Assembly: GCF_047495875.1 (NCBI RefSeq)
Contig: NC_092485.1
Span: 6,458,890-6,522,889 of the forward strand
DNA length: 64,000 bases
Direction of reading: 5' to 3'
DNA from: Pithys albifrons albifrons
Taxonomy: Eukaryota > Chordata > Aves > Passeriformes > Thamnophilidae
Shown: positions 36,701-48,700 of the stretch, piece by piece
Position numbering within the stretch: position 1 is the first letter of the stretch
Layout: each line of letters starts with the position of its first letter
The notes under the pieces: generated by a model
Told to the model about the DNA's origin: nothing
The model's input: the letters and a program-made list of their open reading frames with translations, nothing else
Databases searched by the model: none
Translations under genes and position numbers: made by a program

Positions 36701-39700
36701 CCGAGCTCCGTGTGGGCGCCAGGCAGAGCCGGCTCTGCTGCCGGCACAGCGGTCTCGGGGTGGAAGGTTGGACAGAAGGAATTAGATGAGGGTTGTGTTG
36801 GGTCTTCATGTTTAATTCAAGTGTTACTGTTTTTTCACTGTAATTTTCATAGAAAATTTTATTTAGTCTGTCCCCTGAATCTTTACTATTCAATTTGCTC
36901 CAGAAACAGGAACTGAAATTCACTGGTGTTCTGAAGGAGTCCCTGAGCAGTCTGTGCCCTGGGCTGGGAAGGAGGCAGCAGACCTCTTGCTGGAGCTGTA
37001 CTTGCTCTGAGCATGCAGGCAGGATGTTAATGAACTGTACCTGATTGCACTGACACTGTTGGCTCTGAAACCTAATGATGACGACACAGTAATGCTCAAT
37101 GACGAGGGGTTTTAATAACCAGGGTCTATAAACTTAAAGCCCCGTGGTGTAAAAATCTGGGAATTCCTGTGGAATGCTGAACTGCCGAGATGGAAAATCT
37201 TGGTGCTGCAGGAGGATTCTCCTTGTATGGCTTGAAGAAATGCTTTAGATGTGGACTCCAAGTTTGGCAAATAACAAAAATGGATGTAAACCTTTGGAAA
37301 AGTCGTTTTGGCTAATGTAGCATCCTGCCTTGGAATGAGAGCCAGGGCATCTCTGGTACTGGGGATGATGTGGAGAGGTGACACCAGGAGGATGTGAGCT
37401 TTGGGAACACACAGTGGTCACTGACAGTGCAGGTGCAAGGCAGCACACACCTGAGCAGTGTCTGTTGGGCTACTTCAACGCAGGGTGTAACTGAAAATTA
37501 TTTAAATCATTTAAAAAATGACCCATCCAGCAGGGTAAATGTTGTGGGATCTGTCCAGCCATATCTCCAGCAAGCAGCTGGTCCCTTCAGCTGGCAGGGT
37601 CAGTGTTCCCAGTGTTCCAGTCTGAACCCCCAGTGCTTTGCTGTGCTTCGTGCAGGATGTTCAGCTCCATGCCAGGGTCCCTGTGTGTGCTGGGGCAGTC
37701 TGACCTGCCTTCTGGGGTGCTCTGGAGCTGGTGCAACAAATTTAAATGAAATAATCCTGTAGATCCTTTTGGGATCCCCTGCTGATGGCACTGTGACCAT
37801 TGTGGGGTTGGTGGCAGCTCTCACCCAGCAGTTGCAGATAAAATGCCATTTCCCTGCCTGGCCAGGGGTGATGGACCTCACTCAGCTCAGAACTTCAGCA
37901 GCAAAGGTTCCCACGTGTGTCTCACTGGGTGGTGGTGTTGGGTACATGACAAGATTTGCTTTTGTCATAGCTGGATGTTTTTCCTCCCTGTCCAGTGCTG
38001 TGTGGCTGTTTCCAGTGCAGCAATCCATGGATTCAGGGAGTGGGACACTCCTTGCTCATGCCTCCAAATTTAAAAGGTCAAATAATTTCACAAAGATTTC
38101 CTGCAAACCCCGGCTGACTTCCATTTTGCTGCTTATCCCTTTTCCTAGGGAGTTGACTCTAACACCCGTGCCAAGCCTGGCTTAAACCCCATTCATCCCA
38201 GCCCTGGAAACTCCAAACTAATACATCAGCCCTGTAGGAAAGCAGAATTATTCAGAATGTTTTCCTCTGTGATATTCCTTCCCTTCGGTTTCTGGTGGTA
38301 GGGAAGTAAAAACCTCAGATACAACAGAAGTGAGAAACAGGTAGTTAATTTGGTTCTGGTGGTGATTTCTGTGTTCTCAGATGAATTACTAAAATTGCTG
38401 TGAACACTCAAACTGGGCAGAGCAGGAGTGCTGTGCCCAGGGCGCTGGATGCCCGTCAGGCTGCCCAGCCCTCCTTCACACAACCATTTCTTTATTAACT
38501 GCCCCTTCCAGTTGCTAACAAAGAATATTCCAAATGAAGTGGCATTACTTTCATGGAGTTAAACAGTTTCTATAAAAGGATTAGTCCTTCTTAAGGTCTC
38601 ATTGTGTTCAATATTTCAAAGTCCAAAGAACACCAGGTAATGATTGGTTTGCAAATCACCAGATGGGCTGTGAGACTAATTATGTTTTAGTAGCCAAAAT
38701 TAGGAAGTTGGAGTCCTTTGATACAGAAACACTTTTTTCTGTGCAGGATTTTGCTTTGTATTGCTCCCTGCTCATAGAACTGCCGGGTGTTTCATGTGCC
38801 AGGATGCTCCTTTTGCTCCAGGGTCTCCAAGTGCCATTTAGGGGCAAACACGAAGCTTTGCAGGAGCAAAGTGTTGTATGTGCAGAGATGGTTTGGCTGC
38901 AGAGCAGGGCAGTGTCCTAAAATAGCCCTTTAATGTTCTGAGGAAGATACTCAGCCTGTAGTGGACTGCAGCTCGGAGGAGGATTAAGAACACACTAACG
39001 AGGGGTGTGTCCTGTCTCTGAGCAGAGACGGTGAGAGCTGATGTGTGCCAGAATTTGGGCACTTGGTGCTGTTTTTCACTGGAGAAACAGGTGTTTAAAC
39101 TGCCCTGTCTGCCCCAGGGCTGGGGCAGGAGGCTTGTAAGGGACACAGACTGGTGCCAGCCTTGCTGGTGCTGTTCAGTGCTCTGGTTGTGTGTACTTCT
39201 GCTGGTTCTGGTTTCAGGGCTTCCCAGATCCCTGGGTGTTTTCAGCTGGCTCCTGTGTTAGTTTGCACCCTGTGTCACAAGAGCCTTCACCACCAGATAG
39301 GGAAATGATTCATGATCGCACCGTGTGTAAAGGGAATTCAGAAAATGCTCTGTAAATACACTGGACTTCTTAATTAGGCATTAATGCAGGAGGGCAGAAA
39401 CATGCATTGTTTCCAAGAATAACAATTTGGTTACTTCCAGAACTCCCAGGACTGGGGATTGGGGGTTAGCTGTGCTCTGGCCGTGCAGTGGCCGTCCTGC
39501 TGGTGGTGCCTCTGGACGGGCTGCACCTCAGGTGGGCAGTGGGGAGGGCTGAGGGTCCTGCTCCCCTCAGGCTCTGCTGTGCCCCAACAGCTGAGAAAGG
39601 GACTGGCTCTGTGTTCCTGCAGCTCCCACAGGTTTGTGATCACGGTGGGAGCGTCTCCCAAGCTGTGCTGTGCATGGGGAAGGTGCAGTGTCTTCAAGCT

Positions 39701-42700
39701 GGGGTGGGCTGGCAAGGTCCAGTGGAGGCCTCTCTGCTCCTGGGAGTTCCAGCTCTTGCATCTGGGACAAAGCTGATCTTGATCTAGAACTGGCTTCACT
39801 CAGGGGTGGGTGTTGTTTGCACAAGTCAGCAGGACTCTTTAGACATTGATGTGATGTGATGGTCTCACCCATGTACATGTTTTTGGGAAGGGACCAAGGT
39901 CTACGTGAATCTCAGATTGCATAATCTTTCAGCTTGGTTGAAGGAAGAAAGGGGTGATAAAAGATGAATTTAAGTACCTTAGTTTTCCAAAAGACTTGAA
40001 TTCTCTTTCCACATCTGCATATTGGACTACATCTCTGTGTCTGCAGAAATTCTACTCCCTTCAAAGTTCCTGCAGTAGCTTTGCTGTGTTTATGGACAGG
40101 GCAGGGAAGAGGCTTTTCCTGTTATTCTGCTGCTCTTTAGCACAAACCCCACAGTCCAAGGCAGCAGCTTCTTGCCCTCTCTGTTGCCACCAGGTGACCT
40201 TCTCAGGCAGCACCACTGCCACGGGGCAGCCTCACTGGGACACTTACCTGCTGGTTTTCTTGTGGAGCTGGAACTGGGCATGCAGCTGGGATTAGGAACA
40301 GCTCAAGTGGAGATGGCGCTTCCAATTCATCTTCTCTGCTCTGCAGCCCACTGGGATTCCTTCATTAGAGGGGAAAGTTTATTTGTGCAGTGGGTGAACA
40401 CAACTGAGCTGAGGCTGATGCCAGTGGCCGTGCTGTCTTTGACTTAGCAAAAGTACAGCTCTGCAAGTAGGATAAGATCCTCAGCAGAGCTGCCTGCCAA
40501 ATATGAACAGCTCAGTGAACCAGGAATACCCACCCCACCACCCAGGAAGAGCAATGCCACTGCCTCCCACGGCCCCAGAGTGTGTGCCAAGTTCCAGGAG
40601 CCCCATTGCCTCATCCCTCACCAGAGGAGGGAAATGAAAGGTCAGATCTCAGAACTGCAGCAGTGAGTGAGAAGTGTCATCCAGAAGAGTGCACAGTAAA
40701 TGGACTTAATTGTCCTTGTCGGGTAATGAGCCAGGGAGCTGGGAGAGCAGAAAAAATATCCCAGGAATATGGACCAAGAGGGATCTGCTGCTCCTGGAGC
40801 TTGGCCCCACTGTGTCTGCTGTGGTCAACAGTACAGCTGCTGCAGATACTCCCTTTGGGAAGTCCATGGGAAATGGGCCTTGGGATGCCCAGTGCAATCC
40901 TGGTTCCTGCAGCAAACAGGGAGTGACCTGGGAAAAGTCCAGGCTGGACTTTGTGCATCAGGGCACTGTAATGAGAAGGAATTTCAGTAATTGATGGTGG
41001 AATTTCCCCACAGAAATGGGAAGGGGATTGCCATTACCTGCTCCTTCACACAGCGTTTTGTGATCCCACAGATCCCATAAATGTGTCTGAGATGCTTGTA
41101 AAAGCTTTTCTCCTCCCTTGGAGGGCAGGGTACTTGCTGCTGCCCCCGACAGTTTCCGGGCTGACATCTGAGAAGGGCAAACCCCGCGTGCTCTGGCAGT
41201 TGTACCAGTGCTCTGGAGCTGAACTTTTTATTCAGTCCAAGGATACTTTGATTCACAAGTGGGCAGGTATAAACCACTTTTTATGGCATTTTTTATTGTT
41301 GAAGGCTGGGTTCCCATGGAGTGCGTGGAAAGCAGCTAATGCTGATTCAATGAGACAGTGTCAGAAAGGGAAATCTGTTCTCTGCATGTAGTGCCCTGAG
41401 CTCCTCTGGGGAGGAGTTATTTATTTTTTTTATAACTGGGGAGAAGTGGTGGAAAAATGATGGTGTTAGAAGAAGGGATGTCCACAAATAATCTAGAGTA
41501 CTGACATTAATTTAATCAAAAACAATTCAGTGCCATGTTAGATTAGCCTGAGGTGGTGTTTGCTAATGGAAGAGCCTCTCCCTTCCCTTCACTCCTCTGT
41601 GTGTGCGGGAAAATGAAGATAAATGTGGTGCTGAGGTCTTGGCTCAGGTTGAGTCCCCTTGGCTGGGTGTGTGAGCAGATCTCAGGGCCACTCGTGTCTG
41701 CCCAGGTTGAAGACATTCCCTGCTGCCCAGGGACAGGATGCACATGGAGCCAGGTCTCCTCTGCTCTGCAGATCCCCGGGTTTTGGGGGTGGGCTGTCAT
41801 CTGCACGATCTTCATTCTCACCTGAGACCTGCCCTGCCAGAGCACACAGCAGCCCCTGTGTCCTCAGTCCCTCGGCTTTGCCGGTCCACTCTGAGCAGCC
41901 CAGCTTGGCGCGCAGCTGCTGGTCCCCTGGGCAGCAGCCAGGCTTTGGGCACGCTCTGCCAGTGTGGCTGCCCCAAAGCTCTTTTCTATTTTCATCCAGA
42001 ACTTGTCATTTTATAGGAGCCATACAGGGAAAACTGAACTGACATATTTCAGTAGCTGTTTGCACCCAGGAATGATCTGTGAGGAACAGGGACACACCAG
42101 AGACCCCCAGCAGGGTTTTACTGTGTCTGCTCTTGGTGAAATGCAGTGGGAACGTGGCCTGGCTGCAGCTGCTGAGAGATTGTAGTGCGGAGCCAGGTGA
42201 GCCCCGTGCACCTCATGCCTGGGCTGGTGTCAGGCTCTGCTCAGCCACACAGAGGCACTTGGGTGGCTGGAGCTGAGTTGGCCCTCCCAGACCCATGCAG
42301 GGCACTGGGGTGTGCGGAGCCGCCGGCGGGGAAGGAAGCCTTGCCCTGCTGGCTCCTGGCCATGCTGCCCCACAGGGATTGTGGCCAGTCCTGGGAGCAC
42401 TGGCCTGGCTCACACCAGCTGGAGATTCACCACCGAATGGCCTGTATTTGTTTTTATGGCACAGGGCAGCAGAGCAGCAGCCACGTTACACAGCACTGTC
42501 TGTGTCAGGGCTGCAGCCCCTGGGAACGCCTGTCTGGGGCCCCAGACTGACTGTGCCGCCCTGGACGAGCCTGTAGGAGTGGGGTTGGACCCTTGGGTGA
42601 GGGTCTCTGCCAAGCCCTGAGTGGGAATCACTTCTACAAGGACGTGAATTGTGTTTGACAGCTCCCCCATGGGTTCCAGCTGGTCCCAGGAGGTTCCCAA

Positions 42701-45700
42701 GGACTGAGCTTTATCCACCATGGTGTGGTGTTTGGGATATCTCTAGAAGGGAATGGTGAGAGTGGAGATGTACAAGGATCTGGGGCTTGAGGAGATTTGA
42801 AGACCTGGGGAAATGTGGCAGAGCTGTGCCAAAGCTCCCCAGATGATGGAAATGGACTCCACAGGAACAGCAAGGTTAGAGTGGATTTTTAGGAGCAAAG
42901 TGGGTGGACCAGAACTGGCAATTTAGAGGATACTTATATTTGATTTATTAGTAGCTCCAGGCCCTATAAACATTAAAAAAGCCATTAAAGTAGCAGTTAA
43001 TTTTTTTTCTCTCAATAAAATTGCCTGAACTTGACAACCATGACCGATTCCCTCCATTGCCATTGTCACACTGCCAGTCTGCAGGGGGAAGAAAATTAAA
43101 TAAAAATGAAGTGGCTGTGTGCTAATCTTGGATTTATTGTAAGGTTTTGTATATGAGCCCCTTCCCCAGTCAGTGCTCTGTAGAGAGCTGAGGCTTCATT
43201 GTCATGCCTGTGGCTAAACAGATCCTTTCCCCCAGTTTGCACTGAACTACCCCAGACTGCAGATGCTTTTCAGGGAAGGCACCACGTGCAGATTTGTGTG
43301 ACCAGGTGAGATCCTCTGACTCCCAAAGGAAATTGGAGTGTGGGGCCCGGCCGTGCTGAGCTGAATGTGTCTCCATCTCCATTATTCCAGGCTTTGGGTT
43401 GCCAAAAGTAGAGCAATAGCAGTGACAGCAGAATCCTCAACAAGATGCAAATTGTCTTGAATGCACTGAGGCGGGGAAAAGAAAAAGAGCTTTGTATGCA
43501 GAGAGAGCCTTCAGCTGGAGCTCTGCTCGGTGTGTTTGCTGGAGCCTTTGGAGCCTGGGAAAGCTGTTTGGGTTTTGCATCTGTTGCTTTTAATAGTGGA
43601 CACGTCCTGGTCCTCGTCTTGCCAGTGGTTGCCCAGGCAGGGTCTGCTCAGAGCGGCACCGGCAAGAGCTGCGCGAGGCGTCAGGGCCCCCACACCGCCG
43701 GCACTGCTGGCACTGCCACGCGTCCTGCACGGAACAGGCTGCGCCTCGGGCCCTTCCTGCGCTGGAACGAGAGCGTGGACAGACGCCAGGCTCTGGGGAA
43801 GAAGCAGCATCTGAAAATTGGGTAGTTAAGTGCCTGCAGAGTGTCCTGCTGGAGGAAGAATCTGGCAGATTTTGGCAGCACTGCCTTCGGCACGCTCGCT
43901 TTGGGGTCACCTCAGTAGCAGGAGGGGACACTGCCCTCTGCCAGGTAACCTCTGACTGTGCTTTTTTCCTTTAATGACAAACTTGGAGCCTCACTGGCTG
44001 TTTAATTACAGTGCAAGAGGTGAAGTGTGGTCAAGGCAGACCCTTTCTCCGAGAACTCACGTCTCCATGGGTGGGTCGGATGCACCGGTCTCCTGCAGGG
44101 CTCCCAAGGAACACCAAGGAGGACACGGTCACTGGCAGATCCCTGCCCTCTCTTGGGGTGATGCAGAGGGCAGAGATGGGGTCCATCCTCATAGTGCTGT
44201 GTATTTGTGCCTCTCCACAGAGGGGACTGTGTTTGGCTCAGAGAAAGCTGGAGGCCAGGTTGGGGGTTGAAAGCCCCTCTGACTGCCTGGAAACCAGCTG
44301 GGAGCTGGGGTGGGACTCGCCTTACCTGTTTTCAGATGTCTGACTGAGCTGATGGCTCAGCTTTTTGGGTTGTCAACAGGGGAGTTCTGCCCCAGGTGAT
44401 GTTTTGCTTCTCATGTCCTACACTCGGCAGGTGAGGGGCAGCTGAGGCTCCGGGAGGAAACTGCTCCTGCCTCCATTGCAAAGAAAAAAATTCGGCCTCT
44501 GCTTCATGGGGGATTTTTTTTAGGGAATGTCCCAGTTCTTCTGGCAATAAAGGATTGCCAAAAATCTTTCTAGCAAGACTGATGGATGTGTGCATGTGGT
44601 GCTGCACGTAAACCTGGGTTAGTGCAGGGATGTGTGGTCTGGGGACAAACCCTGCACAAGCCTCCTGCAGTGCAGGCAGTGCCAAGGGCTGGTTGCTGGC
44701 AGAGCACATGGTGAGGTGTTGGGATGAAGGGGCTGTTGGGTGTCCCTCACTCCCCCAGCATGGGTGAAGGCAAGAGCTCTGGCCCAGGTCAGCCCTGAGC
44801 CGCCCTCGCTGTGCTCACCCTGCAGAGCTGGGGCAGCCAGGAGGAACATGCAAGGTAAAAGCATTTGTCACAGGGAACAGAGTCAGAAACACGTCTTGGG
44901 GAAGTCTTTGATTCTAATTGGCATTTCTGAGGCTGCTGCTGAAGGCTCCTGGACTGGGCTGATGGCAAAGCACAACCCACAGCTCTATTCTCCCTGCTGA
45001 GCCCATGCTCAGAGGGCCCAGAGAGGGGCTGGTGGGAGCCAGGGCTGGTCTGTGCCCACAGCAGGGCCCTGGGAGGTGGCATCTGCTGACCTGTGGCAGC
45101 ACCAACAGGGACCCTTGGGTAAAACCAGAAAGCAGCAGTGGTCCAAGCAGAGCCTGTCTGCCCCGTGGGTCTTGTCCGAGGATGTGTTGGGTGCAGACAG
45201 GCTTAAAATCTGGTTTAAGCAGCTCCTCTGTACACAGGCAAAGGTTAAAAATCTCCAGTGCTTTTGCATTTAATTATCTCTTTTAGTGGCAGATTATTGT
45301 TTTTCATGAGAGATGAAATCCGGGTAGGTTTGAAGGACGTTTCTCCTGCACCAGGGGCTGGAATGATTTGTTCGGAGCTGCTACGCTTTGTCTATCCTTG
45401 TTAAGTACCCAGGGAATGCAGACTGGCACTGAGGGAATTTAATGTGACAGATAAAAATGAGTGTTGGAGAAAGCTGTAGGTTTCACAGTCTTTAACTGCC
45501 TTGTATCCTTGCTATATAGCAAGCAGTTTTCCTTGAATTTGAGCTGGCAAAGGTGGGAGAACACCTACTGCCTTGCTGTGGGGCTGGCACAGGCACCCTG
45601 GCAGAGCAAGAGCCACCAGCCCAGTGCTGCTTATGTGGGAGCATGGCTGTGCTAAAGGGGATTAGCACCAACAGGGCTAAACATTGGAAAGTTAAGCATG

Positions 45701-48700
45701 AGTGAAAATGCAAATAGGCTCAGCAAGCTTTTTTATATTTTAAACATGAAAATTACGCATCCCCATTGTTACAGCTCATTGGGTTGCCAGCCATGCCTGC
45801 TGTCCGGGTGGCATGGAGGGCGGGCTGGCTGCGAGCTCTGCCCTTGCCAGCATTGTCTGTGTGCCTGCCTAGCTCCAGACCCCAGCTCTCTACAGAGGGA
45901 TGGAGCTGCAGGGCACCAGTACAGGCAGGTTGGGAGAGAGAGCAGGCCCAGGCATCAGGAACTGCAGGTTTCATGTACCCGAGGTGTGATGATAACCTGC
46001 TGTGGGGACTTCAGTCCCTCCCGTGTCTCCTCCCCGGGCAAGGCAGTAGTGCTTTGCTCTCCAGACTCACAGGAGAAGTCCCATCACTTGCTCTGGCCTT
46101 CTTTGTCCATTTCAAAAAACCCTTTTGAAGCCTCTCCCTCCTGGAGATTAATTCCTCGCACTTGTGCTGCCTCCGAGGACCTTCTGGCAACCCCTATAGC
46201 AACGCTGCAGCATCAACAGTGCCAGGTGAGGTGCTTGTCAAGGGAGTTAATCCCCTTTAATCCCTTCCCTCCTCCTCTGAGCCAGGCACACAATCTCCTG
46301 CTGTTACAGGAACGTACATTAAATGTGGCTCTTTGGCTTAAAATTTGTGAACAAGAAAGGGGAGGGATGTTTCCGTCTTTCTGGTGGGATAGTGCTGCCC
46401 ACCAGCTGGAGGTCACTGCCCTGCCAGCAGCAGCCCCTCACATTCCTCACAGGGGGCTTGTTCACAATCCAGCAGAGCTGCTGCTCATGCACCAAATGGG
46501 CACCTTGGAGCCTTCAGCATCGATCTGCCTCTTGCTGATTTTGTGCATTGAGGGGTGCACAGAATGACTCATGCCAAGGTTCCATCCATGCCTGGCGTGT
46601 TCTGTGCAGCACCACCACTCAGGTGAGCCCTGGTGTCCCGTGGGGTGCAGGACAGGTGTGTCTGGCCATGGCCCCATGTCCCTGCAGAGCTGCCCCATGC
46701 TCTGAGGTGCTCTGGGGTGGTGGCAGTAGCTCTTCCCAGCAGACAGTGGTCCTGACCAGCACAGTCTGTGGACTGGCCTTTGGGAACACGGGGAATGAAC
46801 CCTGCAGGGCCATTAGTCCTGGCTCTTTCTGCTGTTTAAACAGCTCTTAGACAAATGGCTTTGTGCTGTGGTGTTGGCTCAAGCTCTTTCCCTGAACACT
46901 TCCCTGTGGCCGAGGGAAGAGCAGCTCCCAGGCAGAGCCGTGTGCTGTCCTGCCCCACCATCACCCACTGGGCTGTGTCTGGGACGGGAGTGAAGCTGCT
47001 GGGCGGGGGCAGCTCACTGCCTGTGGCTGCTGCATGTAAAGCAAAGCACAGGCACTGAAATCCCACCCAAGTGTGGGTGGAAGGGATAGCAAACACTCGC
47101 TGCCCTTGACGGGGGTGCCTGGCCCCCTGCCCCTCACCTCCCCAGCCCGCCCCTGCCACGTGCTGCCCCACGGCCGCCTCTAACTGGGTTTCTCTTAAAG
47201 AACTAAAATGTGGAACAGCAAAGTGCTGTCAGCGTAGACCTTGTGCTGGAACTCTGGGGAGCAGAGGGAGGCAGGGCCAAGAGAGGGGGTTTGGGTTTGA
47301 GCTGCAGCTTTCAGTCACACAGCAGTGCAGCTCTGCCAGCTGTGGGAAGACGTGCCCGGGCTTCCCGCTGAGCTCTGCCCAGGTATGAGGGCAGGGAGGC
47401 AGGTTGTGAGGGATGAAAGGTCGAAAATGGGAGCACAGTTTGCATGCCCCTGCTCTGCAGGGGAGAAGGGGCCAGAAAATGGGCTTTAACAGCACCGTGT
47501 GTGGCAACTGGAGCATCTCTGCCAGAGCAGGCACCTGCCTCCTGCCTGGGGCCGGAGGAGACACCTGACCTTCCCCTGCTTCCAGGGAAAACAGTGCAGG
47601 TTTCTCTGTGGCCATGGAGGGAGGTTGGGCAGAGCCAAGGGCCCCTGCTTGGGCACGGAGGGGGCTGGGGTTTCTCTGGACATTTTACACAGCAATAAAT
47701 GCATCTGTGCATCTTACAGGAGGTGGCTGTGACCCAGGGCTGAGGGCTGCAAGTGGAACACAGAGCAGCCTGTGGGTGGGAGCGGAGGGCAGTGCTCTGT
47801 GTGCCACAGCCCTGTTCATGTCAGCCCTTCTGGTGCCCAAGGTCAGGCTGGTACCTGGGGCAGAGCTCCCTCCTCCTGCTGCCAGAACAGGAGGTGAGGT
47901 CAAGAGGGTGCTGTGACCACATGATCTCCACTCCTGCACCTGATGTTGCTCCTGTTGTCCCCTGCTCCCATGTTGCTCCCTCCTGTCCCCCCTGCAGGGC
48001 TGTAATGTCATGGAAGACCAGGACCTTCGGGACATTGGGATCGGTGACCCACAGCATCGCCGGAAGCTGCTCCAGGCTGCTCGTTCCCTCCCGAAGGTCA
48101 GCACCAACCCCTCCTGTGGAGCAGGGACAGGACATTGCCCAGCACAGCTGTGAACACACAGGAAACAAAAGCTAGTCCCTGTGTCTCTGGCCACTGAGGA
48201 ATCTCAGGGGCTGTGGGAAGGGTTTTGGGAATAGCAGGGTGGAGGAGGAGGAGTATCCTGGTCCACCAGGCTATGCAGATGGTGGTGGCCCCAGTTATGG
48301 GGGAGAGGGTGGCTATTCCTCCTGCCAGTCGTGATCCCAAGCGCATTCCTTGTTTACACAGTGATTTTGCTACTGTAAAGTGCTAGTGGAGATGGTGATG
48401 GGTGGTAAACTGATTTCATTGACCTCAGGATCCCTGCAGCTTTTAACCCCTTTCTCGTCCTTTCACAGTTGAAACCCTTGGGCTGTGATGGGAACAGCCA
48501 GCCCTCAGTTCCCGCATGGCTTGACTCCCTGGGGCTGCAGGATTACATCCAGTCCTTCCTCTCGAGTGGCTACAGCTCTATTGACACTGTGAAAAACCTC
48601 TGGGAGCTTGAGATAGTAAACGTGAGTGTTGCCTCTCTCTGGCTGGAGCAGCAAGGTCCTGCCCCATTCCCTGGGGCTGAGACTTGCCGTGAGTCATCTC

